The position numbers were made by a program, and so were the translations under genes. A DNA stretch of 12,201 bases from Pelagibacteraceae bacterium (GTDB taxonomy: Bacteria; Pseudomonadota; Alphaproteobacteria; Pelagibacterales; Pelagibacteraceae), in contig NYVZ01000004.1 in assembly GCA_002684895.1 (NCBI GenBank), positions 162,334 to 174,534 of the forward strand, in the 5' to 3' direction. Numbering within the stretch: the stretch's first letter is position 1; each line of letters starts with the position of its first letter. The notes beneath the pieces were generated by a model that saw only the letters and a program-made list of their open reading frames with translations, was not told the origin of the DNA and did no database searches. This document shows, one piece after another, positions 1 through 6,145 of the stretch.

Positions 1-204
1 ATGTCAACAACGTGGGTTTTTGTTGGATTGTTATGCGGACGGGAACTTGCAATTGCGACCATGAACAAAGATTATAAATTTTCATATGTCTTTCCTATTA
101 TTGGAAAAGATTTTATTAAAATGATTTTTGGTTTGTTAGTATCAGTAGCAATAGTTCTTTTAATACACTATATGATTATTCCAAATAATTGGGGTTTGAT
201 TTAA
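1..204 (+). CDS. C-terminal end of a membrane protein, probably PiT-family phosphate permease (5' truncated)
   Basis: Only the last 67 codons are present; the ATG at base 1 is probably an internal Met because the frame is open to the window edge. The visible part begins with STTWVFVGLLCGREL and ends with a hydrophobic helix (about residues 38-60). PiT (PF01384) transporters carry a P-[VM]-STT-[HW] loop late in the protein followed by one last membrane segment, and this tail matches that plan. I therefore infer the end of an inner-membrane phosphate permease, with moderate confidence; another polytopic transporter cannot be excluded from so short a piece. It stops one base before the end of the convergent MBL-fold gene, leaving no room for a separate terminator. 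It is not part of the phosphonate operon, which starts after a divergent spacer. Confidence 0.6.
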   Translation: MSTTWVFVGLLCGRELAIATMNKDYKFSYVFPIIGKDFIKMIFGLLVSVAIVLLIHYMIIPNNWGLI

Positions 205-205
205 A

Positions 206-967
206 TTATATTTCTATCTTGAGACCATCATAACAAGGTAAAATATTTTTATTTTTAATTTTTGACTTTAATTTAAAATAATCGACCTCGTGATACATAT
301 TTGTTAGATATGCTTTTTTTGGATTGATTAGTTTAATATAATCTAAGCATTCAGCAAAATTAATATGTGTGTTATGGGGTCTATATCTAAAACAATCTAA
401 AATTAATACATCAAGATTTTTTAATTTTTTTAATTCAGTTTTTTCTATTTTTTTAAAATCTGGAATATAAGCAAAATTATTTATTTTGAAGCCAATAGTC
501 TGCATCGTCCCATGACTGACTTTAATTGTTTCTATGTTAATATTTTTAACTTTAATTTTTTTTTTAAGAATATTGGTTTTTAAAACAGCAGGATAATTTT
601 TTTTATTTATAAAAAGGTATTTGAACATCTTTTTTAAACTTTTTTCGGTATATTTGGTAAGATAAATATTAAACTTTTCTTTATATTTTAAATAGAAAGT
701 TCTTAACTCATTTATCCCTAGTATATGATCTGCATGAGCATGGGTGAAAAGTGCGAAATCAATATCATTAAGTTTATTTTTCAAAAATTGTGATCTGATA
801 TCTGGAGAAGTATCAATTATAAATTTAGATTTGTTGATTTTTACAAATATTGAGCACCTTGTCCTAATATTTTTTTTATGCTTTTTGCAATCTCCCCAAC
901 TCCCGTCAATTTTAGGAACACCTTGAGAACTGCCGCAACCAAGTATTCTAATAAATTCCTTAACCAT
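206..967 (-). CDS. MBL-fold metallo-hydrolase, PhnP-like
   Basis: A 253-residue cytoplasmic metallo-beta-lactamase-fold hydrolase. The N-terminus has the LGCGSSQGVP loop and a WGDC...RTRCS segment. The metal-binding HAHADH motif lies at residues 76-81. Further likely metal ligands are H152 (SHG), D170 (YIPD) and H226. This layout is that of the PhnP / phosphoribosyl 1,2-cyclic phosphate phosphodiesterase group. In Alphaproteobacteria a close version is a common housekeeping gene, often near tatD and metG, and its substrate is not settled. The gene is transcribed away from the phosphonate operon, and no C-P lyase genes are present to need PhnP, so I regard its position here as flanking rather than functional, although a role in opening phosphonate diesters is conceivable. 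The ATG at 967-965 has a weak AGG-containing ribosome site about ten bases upstream. Confidence 0.85.
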   Translation of the reverse strand: MVKEFIRILGCGSSQGVPKIDGSWGDCKKHKKNIRTRCSIFVKINKSKFIIDTSPDIRSQFLKNKLNDIDFALFTHAHADHILGINELRTFYLKYKEKFNIYLTKYTEKSLKKMFKYLFINKKNYPAVLKTNILKKKIKVKNINIETIKVSHGTMQTIGFKINNFAYIPDFKKIEKTELKKLKNLDVLILDCFRYRPHNTHINFAECLDYIKLINPKKAYLTNMYHEVDYFKLKSKIKNKNILPCYDGLKIEI

Positions 968-1096
968 TGTGATTCAACCTAGGGTATATTTTCATGTTTA
1001 ATTTTTTGCTCTTGAAGATAATTTTCTCTTGTTTTGATTAGTATTTTTAGCATATACTTTAATTAACACTTTAGTGTAACTCAAAAAGGGGAAAAT
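968..1096. promoter_or_regulatory. Divergent intergenic region upstream of the phosphonate operon
   Basis: This 129-bp AT-rich spacer separates the minus-strand MBL gene from phnD and is the only sizeable spacer before the operon. Toward phnD I see a plausible sigma70-type promoter: TTGTTT at 1029-1034, an 18-base spacer, and TATACT at 1053-1058 (five of six matches to the -10 consensus; the -35 is poor). Transcription would start near 1065. The phnD ribosome site AGGGG (1087-1091) lies five bases before the ATG and is the strongest in the window. I could not find a convincing Pho box (two CTGTCAT-like half sites) on either strand. One GATTC, a GANTC-type methylation site, occurs at 971-975. 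Confidence 0.5.
1066..1077. promoter_or_regulatory. Small inverted repeat at the expected operon transcript start (possible operator)
   Basis: The sequence ACACT-TT-AGTGT is a perfect five-base inverted repeat with a two-base centre, just downstream of the proposed -10 element and ahead of the phnD ribosome site. That position suits a repressor site. No regulator gene lies in the window to bind it, and a five-base arm can arise by chance, so the assignment is tentative. Confidence 0.25.
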
Positions 1097-2002
1097 ATGC
1101 AAATAGTAAAAAAAGTATTGGTATTGTTTGTGGCTCTTTTTCTTGGGACAAACTTTGCATACTCAAAATGCAATGATCCCAAGCAATTAAGATTCTCAAT
1201 TATACCAACAGAGGAGTCGTCATTTGAGCTAGATTTATACAGACCAGTATTAAAAAAATTAAAAGCAAATACTGGAAAAAAAATCGAGTTCTATATGCCA
1301 ACTTCATACGCTTCAGTTGCTGAAGCATTAATTGGTGGATTTGTTGATGTTGCAGTTTTAGGTCCATATGGATACATCACTGCGAAGAAAAAAGAAAAGT
1401 CTATCGAAGTTTTCGCAACATATGCGAAGAAAAAAGGCTTCATGCAAAAAGAAGGTCCTGGATATGAATCAGTGTTGATTACAAAAAAAGGATCAAAATA
1501 CACAACTCAGAAATCTTTAAAAGGTACAACGGTTGGTCATGCTGACCCCGGAAGTACTTCTGGAGATTTAATACCAAGAGTTGTTTGGGCTCCAAGCATG
1601 AAAACTGATGCAGACAAGTTTTGGAAAAAAATTGTTTACACTGGTGGTCATGACTTAACAACTTTAGCAGTTCACAGTGGTAAAATTGATGCTGGCTTTG
1701 TCGCTAGTCACCGATTTGATAACGTTGTAGCTAAAGGAAAAGTGAAGCTCTCAGACTTTAATATTTTATGGAGATCACCAGCAGTTCCACAAGATCCATT
1801 TGTTTATAGTGGAAAATTGTGTGATCCGATTAAAAAAGCTATCAGATCAACTTTCTTAGATTTAGGTAACGACCCTGCAGCTAAGAAGTTCTTAGATAAT
1901 CTAAAATCATCTAAATTTGTTGCAATGACAGACAAAGATTACGATGTGATTAGAACTTTAGCGAAAGCTAAGGCAGAATTTAAGAAGAAAAAGAAAAAGT
2001 AA
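1097..2002 (+). CDS. phnD: Phosphonate ABC transporter, periplasmic substrate-binding protein
   Basis: A 301-residue periplasmic binding protein that captures phosphonates for the PhnCE inner-membrane importer. A typical signal peptide covers residues 1-23 (KK, hydrophobic core, cleavage near AYS-K). The mature protein shows the PhnD family pattern: FSIIPTEE near residue 35, Y-A-S-V-x-E-A-L with G-x-x-D-V-A-x-x-G-P-Y-G-Y at 71-93, DPGSTSG at 150-156 (the phosphonate-group loop), and G-G-H-D at 183-186. In characterised PhnD proteins the last position is usually Glu and contacts the amino group of 2-aminoethylphosphonate; here it is Asp. The C-terminus ends in a run of lysines. It is the first gene of the operon, with the best ribosome site (AGGGG), as expected for a binding protein needed in excess over the transporter. 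Phosphite- or phosphate-binding relatives exist, but the degradation genes downstream support a phosphonate. Confidence 0.93.
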   Translation: MQIVKKVLVLFVALFLGTNFAYSKCNDPKQLRFSIIPTEESSFELDLYRPVLKKLKANTGKKIEFYMPTSYASVAEALIGGFVDVAVLGPYGYITAKKKEKSIEVFATYAKKKGFMQKEGPGYESVLITKKGSKYTTQKSLKGTTVGHADPGSTSGDLIPRVVWAPSMKTDADKFWKKIVYTGGHDLTTLAVHSGKIDAGFVASHRFDNVVAKGKVKLSDFNILWRSPAVPQDPFVYSGKLCDPIKKAIRSTFLDLGNDPAAKKFLDNLKSSKFVAMTDKDYDVIRTLAKAKAEFKKKKKK

Positions 2003-2022
2003 TCCTTAAAAATTAAATCTCG

Positions 2023-2045
2023 TGCGCTCAAAATTTTTGAGCGCA
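2023..2045 (+). other. Strong intercistronic hairpin between phnD and phnC
   Basis: Arms TGCGCTCAAAA (2023-2033) and TTTTGAGCGCA (2035-2045) are perfectly complementary, giving a stem of about nine pairs with a five-base loop, including the GC-rich TGCGCTC. It begins 20 bases after the phnD stop, and no U-run follows, so it is not a classical intrinsic terminator. It most likely protects the 3' end of phnD mRNA or partly attenuates read-through, as known for hairpins behind other binding-protein genes. It is one of the most GC-rich short stretches in its surroundings. Confidence 0.75.
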
Positions 2046-2079
2046 TTAGAGGATACTTTAAAAATTTAAATTGGAATTT

Positions 2080-2838
2080 ATGAGTGAAAAAGTTTTAGAA
2101 GTACAAAATTTAAATCTTACATATACCAAGGGCGGACCTCAGGTATTATTTGATATTTCGTTTCAAGTTATTCAAGATGATTTTTATGCAATAATAGGAC
2201 CAAGCGGTGCTGGAAAATCTTCTCTAATTAGGTGTATAAATAAATTAGCCACGCCAAATAGCGGTGAGGTTAATTTTAAGGGAGAGCAACTCTTAAATCT
2301 TAAGGGTAAAAAGTTACGAAAAGTTAGAAGAAGAATTGGAATGATTTTTCAAGAATTTAATTTAATAGATCGAATGTCAGTTATTGACAATGTATTAACT
2401 GGTCGACTTGGTTATATGAATACTTTTACCAGTTTATTTAGAATGTTTAGTAAAAAAGATGTAGGACGATCCATAGAATTTATTGAAAAGGTAGGACTTA
2501 AAGATTTTGCTAATAAAAGAGTAGACCAGCTAAGTGGTGGACAGAGACAACGTGTAGGAATTGCTAGAGCGCTTATGCAAGAACCTGAGATGCTTTTAGT
2601 CGATGAACCTACTTCTAGTTTAGACCCCAAGATTGCAGTTGAAATGATGGAACTAATCAAAGGTATAGCTGATGAGTTGAAGATACCAGTGTTATGCAAT
2701 ATTCATAATATCGAATTAGCCAAACAATTTGCAAATAAGATATTAGGCCTTCAAGACGGAAAGAAAAAATTTGATGATGTCACAAGTAAATTGACTAATG
2801 ACGTTCTGCAGGATCTTTATAAATTCGAGGTATTATAA
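2080..2838 (+). CDS. phnC: Phosphonate ABC transporter, ATP-binding protein
   Basis: A 252-residue ABC ATPase that powers phosphonate import with PhnD and the two PhnE subunits. All hallmarks are intact: Walker A GPSGAGKSS (residues 40-48), Q-loop Gln91 in IFQEFNLI, signature LSGGQ (151-155), Walker B LLVDEPTSSLDP with D175 and E176, and the switch His209 in NIHN. The N-LIDRMSVIDNVLTGRLG segment after the Q-loop is typical of PhnC. I chose the ATG at 2080 (MSEKVLEV); an in-frame TTG at 2071 would add three residues, but the GGAA at 2073-2076 then falls inside the gene. GGAA sits only three bases before the ATG, so the ribosome site is weak. The gene lies 77 bp behind phnD with the hairpin between them, and nine bases before phnE. 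Confidence 0.94.
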   Translation: MSEKVLEVQNLNLTYTKGGPQVLFDISFQVIQDDFYAIIGPSGAGKSSLIRCINKLATPNSGEVNFKGEQLLNLKGKKLRKVRRRIGMIFQEFNLIDRMSVIDNVLTGRLGYMNTFTSLFRMFSKKDVGRSIEFIEKVGLKDFANKRVDQLSGGQRQRVGIARALMQEPEMLLVDEPTSSLDPKIAVEMMELIKGIADELKIPVLCNIHNIELAKQFANKILGLQDGKKKFDDVTSKLTNDVLQDLYKFEVL

Positions 2839-2847
2839 AAGATTTAT

Positions 2848-3660
2848 ATGAGCATTTACCAACTCAGTATTGAAGATTATTCAAAACAAAATTCAGCTAA
2901 AATTTATAAAAAAATCTTATTCTATGCGGCTTTAATTTCAGTAATTTTTCTAAGCGTTTATTTTATAATTATTTTAGATACTGACTGGCATCGAATTGGA
3001 ACAGGTAAAGCAATTATTGAGCAACTGAAATATTTCATTGGTTTAGATGTCAGTATAATGCCGCTTTTAATAAAGCCAGCGTTTGAAACATTTCTAATGG
3101 CTTGTCTAGGTACAATGTTAGGATTGTTATTATCGCTACCTGTAGCTTGGCTTGGAGCAAAGAATGTTACTCCTTTCGGAATGTTTTCATTTGGTCTTGC
3201 AAGATTTTTAATGACAATTAGTAGGTCTGTGCATGAAATAATTTGGGCATTAATTTTTGTTGGAGCAGTTGGCCTTGGCGCGCTACCTGGTATTTTAGCT
3301 CTTGCATTTAGATCAGTCGGTTTCATTTCTAAAATTATTTCCGAGTGCATAGAGGGCGCAGATAAAAAACCTATAGAGGCAATTAAAGCCGCTGGCGGAT
3401 CAGGTTTTGACGTAATGTATTATGGAATAATACCCCAAATATTACCAACTGTGATTGGTACTATAATATTTGAATGGGATATAAATATTAGAAGATCAGC
3501 TGTGATGGGACTGGTAGGTGCTGGCGGATTAGGACTTGCTTTTTTCAGACAAATGCACATGTCCAATTATCCCGGAGTTACAACGGTTATTTTATTCATT
3601 GTTGGTTTAGTAGTGCTTGGGGAAATTTTATCACACTTCCTAAGAAAGAGAATTATTTAA
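2848..3660 (+). CDS. phnE: Phosphonate ABC transporter permease, first PhnE subunit
   Basis: A 270-residue inner-membrane permease with about six hydrophobic segments (first at about 23-43). The EAA loop that docks on PhnC is clear: EAIKAAGGSG (177-186) followed by GIIPQILP (193-200). The next segment, W-D-x-N-I-R-R-S-A-V-M-G-x-V-G-A-G-G-L-G (210-229), is the PhnE hallmark. RSVHEIIWALIFV (126-138) is also typical. It follows phnC by nine bases and precedes a second, clearly different phnE by one base, so the channel is probably a heterodimer of the two permeases rather than a homodimer. Confidence 0.93.
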   Translation: MSIYQLSIEDYSKQNSAKIYKKILFYAALISVIFLSVYFIIILDTDWHRIGTGKAIIEQLKYFIGLDVSIMPLLIKPAFETFLMACLGTMLGLLLSLPVAWLGAKNVTPFGMFSFGLARFLMTISRSVHEIIWALIFVGAVGLGALPGILALAFRSVGFISKIISECIEGADKKPIEAIKAAGGSGFDVMYYGIIPQILPTVIGTIIFEWDINIRRSAVMGLVGAGGLGLAFFRQMHMSNYPGVTTVILFIVGLVVLGEILSHFLRKRII

Positions 3661-3661
3661 T

Positions 3662-4459
3662 ATGAAAGAAATTTATAAAAGAAATAATGCTAAAAATTTT
3701 ATTTATATAAGTTTATTTTTTTTCATAATCTATCTATGCTTTCTTTACCTTGGTATCGATTTTGAAAGATTCTTCTCTGCATTAGGAAGATTTGGTAATT
3801 TAATCGCTAATAGATATTATCCTGTTGATATGCCATATGCATTAGAACCTGGTTACTTGAGCTCAATACTAGACAGTATACAAATGGGGTATCTTGGATT
3901 AGTTATTGGAGTAATTATTGCATCGGTTTTAGCTTATTTTGCAGCTTCAAACATCACTCCTAGTAAAAAAATAGGTTATGTTGTAGGAAAATTTTTTATT
4001 ATTTTTTCAAGATCTGTTCATGAAACAATTTGGACAATACTTTTTGTTACCATAGTTGGTTTCGGAATGTTAGCCGGAACTATGGCTCTCACCATGTACT
4101 GCATAGGTTTTTTTGGTAAATTATTTTCTGAAGAATTGGAAAACGTAGATATGAAATTAGTTGAGACCGTTAGGTCAAATGGTGCAAACGAGTTACAAGT
4201 GTTTGCTTTTGGTGTTTGGCCACAGGTTAAAACTGCATTTACCGGTATATTGATTTATACGTGGGATGTTTGTTTTAGAGCATCAACAATTATTGGGTTT
4301 TTTGGCGCCGGAGGAATGGGGTGGTATTTAAAACGAAATGTTCTTCAATTAGAGTACGCCAGAACTTCAGCAATAATAGTTTCAATTATTGTTTTAGTAA
4401 TATTTTCAGAGGCGTTATCTGCTTACATGAGAGATAAAATATACAAGGAAACTCAGTAG
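3662..4459 (+). CDS. phnE: Phosphonate ABC transporter permease, second PhnE subunit
   Basis: A 265-residue inner-membrane permease and paralogue of the gene before it. It keeps RSVHETIWTILFV (117-129), an EAA loop ETVRSNGANE (168-177) followed by GVWPQV (184-189), and W-D-V-C-F-R-A-S-T-I-I-G-F-F-G-A-G-G-M-G (201-220). The N-terminal half differs strongly from the first PhnE, with a longer stretch between the first and second membrane segments. The ATG comes one base after the first phnE stop, so translation is probably coupled. Two phnE genes in one operon are known in other phosphonate transporters and indicate a heteromeric membrane part. Its TAG stop shares one base with the GTG start of the next gene. 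Confidence 0.92.
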   Translation: MKEIYKRNNAKNFIYISLFFFIIYLCFLYLGIDFERFFSALGRFGNLIANRYYPVDMPYALEPGYLSSILDSIQMGYLGLVIGVIIASVLAYFAASNITPSKKIGYVVGKFFIIFSRSVHETIWTILFVTIVGFGMLAGTMALTMYCIGFFGKLFSEELENVDMKLVETVRSNGANELQVFAFGVWPQVKTAFTGILIYTWDVCFRASTIIGFFGAGGMGWYLKRNVLQLEYARTSAIIVSIIVLVIFSEALSAYMRDKIYKETQ

Positions 4460-5094
4460 TGTTAAGAAACCATCAAAAGGAACTTATAGATTCTATCAAT
4501 ATTTTTCTTGATAATATTCTAAAAATAAATGTTTTATTCAAAACTTTATTAGAGAATTATTTTAACAAAAAATTTCAAGAAGTTGACAAAATTACAAATG
4601 AAATTTCGGAACTTGAAAGTCAATGTGATAAAATTAGAAGAGATGTCGAAAGAAAAATCTATCAAGAAACTTTAATTCCTGATTTACGCGGGGATGTTTT
4701 GGGAATGCTCGAAAACTTGGATAAAATCCCAGGTCAAATTCAAGCTAATGCGCATAGTTTTAATACCGAGAAGCCTAACGTGGATGAAGAGTTAAATTCT
4801 AATTTTTTAAAACTTTGTGATTATGCATCTGAATGTATTTCATTATTAATTGATGGATCCAGAAACTTTTTTATTGATAAAAAAGTTACAATTGAAAAAT
4901 GCTTACAGGTATCCAAAGTTGAAAGTAGAGCTGATAAGGTTAGTACAGAATTGAAAAATATTATTTTTTCTAATAATGACAATGGTTTAGCAACCAAAGT
5001 TCATCTGAGGTATTTTGTAGAGATTATGGATGAAGTTGCAAATCTTTCAGAGGATGTGGCTGACAGATTGATTATATCCTCCTCTAAAAATTAA
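4459..5094 (+). CDS. DUF47 family protein (PhoU-like, partner of PiT permease)
   Basis: A 211-residue all-helical cytoplasmic protein. Two PhoU-like repeats are visible: E-S-Q-C-D-K-I-R-R-D-V ... LENLDKI (about 53-90) and E-S-R-A-D-K-V-S-T-E-L ... MDEVANLSEDVADRL (about 155-204). The acidic ExxxDxxxR-type motifs resemble those that bind metal clusters in PhoU proteins. DUF47 (PF01865) genes are commonly paired with a PiT phosphate permease gene and are thought to control it; the next gene here is exactly that. The start is GTG, overlapping the phnE TAG by one base, with AAGGA at 4445-4449 nine bases upstream. I infer that it tunes phosphate flux once the phosphonate has been broken down. Confidence 0.85.
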   Translation: MLRNHQKELIDSINIFLDNILKINVLFKTLLENYFNKKFQEVDKITNEISELESQCDKIRRDVERKIYQETLIPDLRGDVLGMLENLDKIPGQIQANAHSFNTEKPNVDEELNSNFLKLCDYASECISLLIDGSRNFFIDKKVTIEKCLQVSKVESRADKVSTELKNIIFSNNDNGLATKVHLRYFVEIMDEVANLSEDVADRLIISSSKN

Positions 5095-5097
5095 ATT

Positions 5098-6108
5098 ATG
5101 TTTGAAATATTACTGATAGCAACATTAGCTATTATAGTTGGTGCAAATGATGGTGCAAACGTTTTTGGATCTGCCATTGGTTCAAAAATGTTGAAATTTA
5201 AATATGCAATTGTTTTCTTTATTATATTTATAATTTTAGGTGCAATTATAAATGCTAAATATCCATCTGCTGTTTATTCAAAATTACTAATTGATTATCC
5301 GAATATTAAAAATATTTTTAAGATATTATTACCAGTGATAATTATCACGGTAATATCTTTGAAATTTCAAATTCCTAGTTCAATTTCACAATCATTAATT
5401 TTTTCTATTTTTGGTTTTGCTATAGTGAATAATGTTAATTTTGATTTAGACTTATTAAAAAAATTAATTTACTTCTGGGTAGCAACACCGATATTGGCAT
5501 TTTTTATATCAATATTACTTTGTTATCTAATAAACTTTGTAATTAATTTTTTTAAATTAAATTTATTCCAAATTGATTACCAAATTAGAATAAGCTTAAT
5601 TTTATTTGGTTGTTTAGCAGCTTTTGCTTTAGGTTCTAACCTGACAGCATCCATTGTTGGAATTTACTCACCATATTTAGATTTAAATATTAAATTTCAC
5701 GACTTATTATTTATTATCTCAGAAGAAAAATTATATTTGTTTGGATCATTATTTATTGGTATTGGAGCTTTATTATTCTCGCAAAAAATCGCTCAGACAG
5801 TCGGTTCTCAAATTTCTAAGATTAAACCTGTCGCAGCTTTAGCAATATTAATCACACAAATTATAATTTTAATTAGCTTTTCCTCTCAACCGATTATTGA
5901 CTATCTAAATTTGATCTTACCTTTTAATATCTTTGCTATTCCCTTGTCTGCGTCACATATTACATTTGCAAGTATAATCGGGATTGCATCTTTTAATAAA
6001 TTTAGAGAGGTCAAGCCCACCCATACAATAAAAATTATTTTATCTTGGTTTTTGATCCCAATATTTGTTTTTATTACTAGTTATTTATTTGGTATAATTA
6101 AAATATAA
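5098..6108 (+). CDS. PiT-family inorganic phosphate permease, divergent
   Basis: A 336-residue inner-membrane protein with about ten hydrophobic segments. The first PiT signature is excellent: GANDGANVFGSAIGS at residues 15-29. The second copy, expected in the C-terminal half of this inverted-repeat fold, is degenerate: LGSNLTASIVG at about 178-188, with Leu in place of the conserved acidic or amide residue. The two STTH-like loops are also altered (PSSISQ and PLSASH). It follows the DUF47 gene by three bases, the usual pairing. PiT proteins move phosphate with a cation and can run either way. Inside a phosphonate degradation operon it may dispose of surplus phosphate or import phosphate; the sequence alone does not decide. 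There is no obvious ribosome site, so translation is probably coupled to the DUF47 gene. Confidence 0.85.
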   Translation: MFEILLIATLAIIVGANDGANVFGSAIGSKMLKFKYAIVFFIIFIILGAIINAKYPSAVYSKLLIDYPNIKNIFKILLPVIIITVISLKFQIPSSISQSLIFSIFGFAIVNNVNFDLDLLKKLIYFWVATPILAFFISILLCYLINFVINFFKLNLFQIDYQIRISLILFGCLAAFALGSNLTASIVGIYSPYLDLNIKFHDLLFIISEEKLYLFGSLFIGIGALLFSQKIAQTVGSQISKIKPVAALAILITQIIILISFSSQPIIDYLNLILPFNIFAIPLSASHITFASIIGIASFNKFREVKPTHTIKIILSWFLIPIFVFITSYLFGIIKI

Positions 6109-6145
6109 TGTTGAATATTAACTACAGGAGTGCAATAAGAAATCT

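Noticed and set aside
206..967. MBL hydrolase as PhnP of a C-P lyase pathway
   Set aside because: It is transcribed away from the operon, no phnGHIJKLM genes are present, and close relatives are common housekeeping genes in Alphaproteobacteria.
968..1096. Possible Pho box ahead of phnD
   Set aside because: TTTCAT- and TGTTTA-like pieces occur, but no pair of CTGTCAT-like half sites with the right spacing could be found on either strand.
1977..2002. Lysine-rich tail of PhnD as a functional signal or frameshift
   Set aside because: The frame stays intact to a normal stop, and A-rich lysine runs are common at the ends of genes in AT-rich genomes.
2071..2079. TTG start for phnC adding three residues
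   Set aside because: The GGAA near the start lies downstream of this TTG, and the ATG at 2080 gives the usual PhnC N-terminus.
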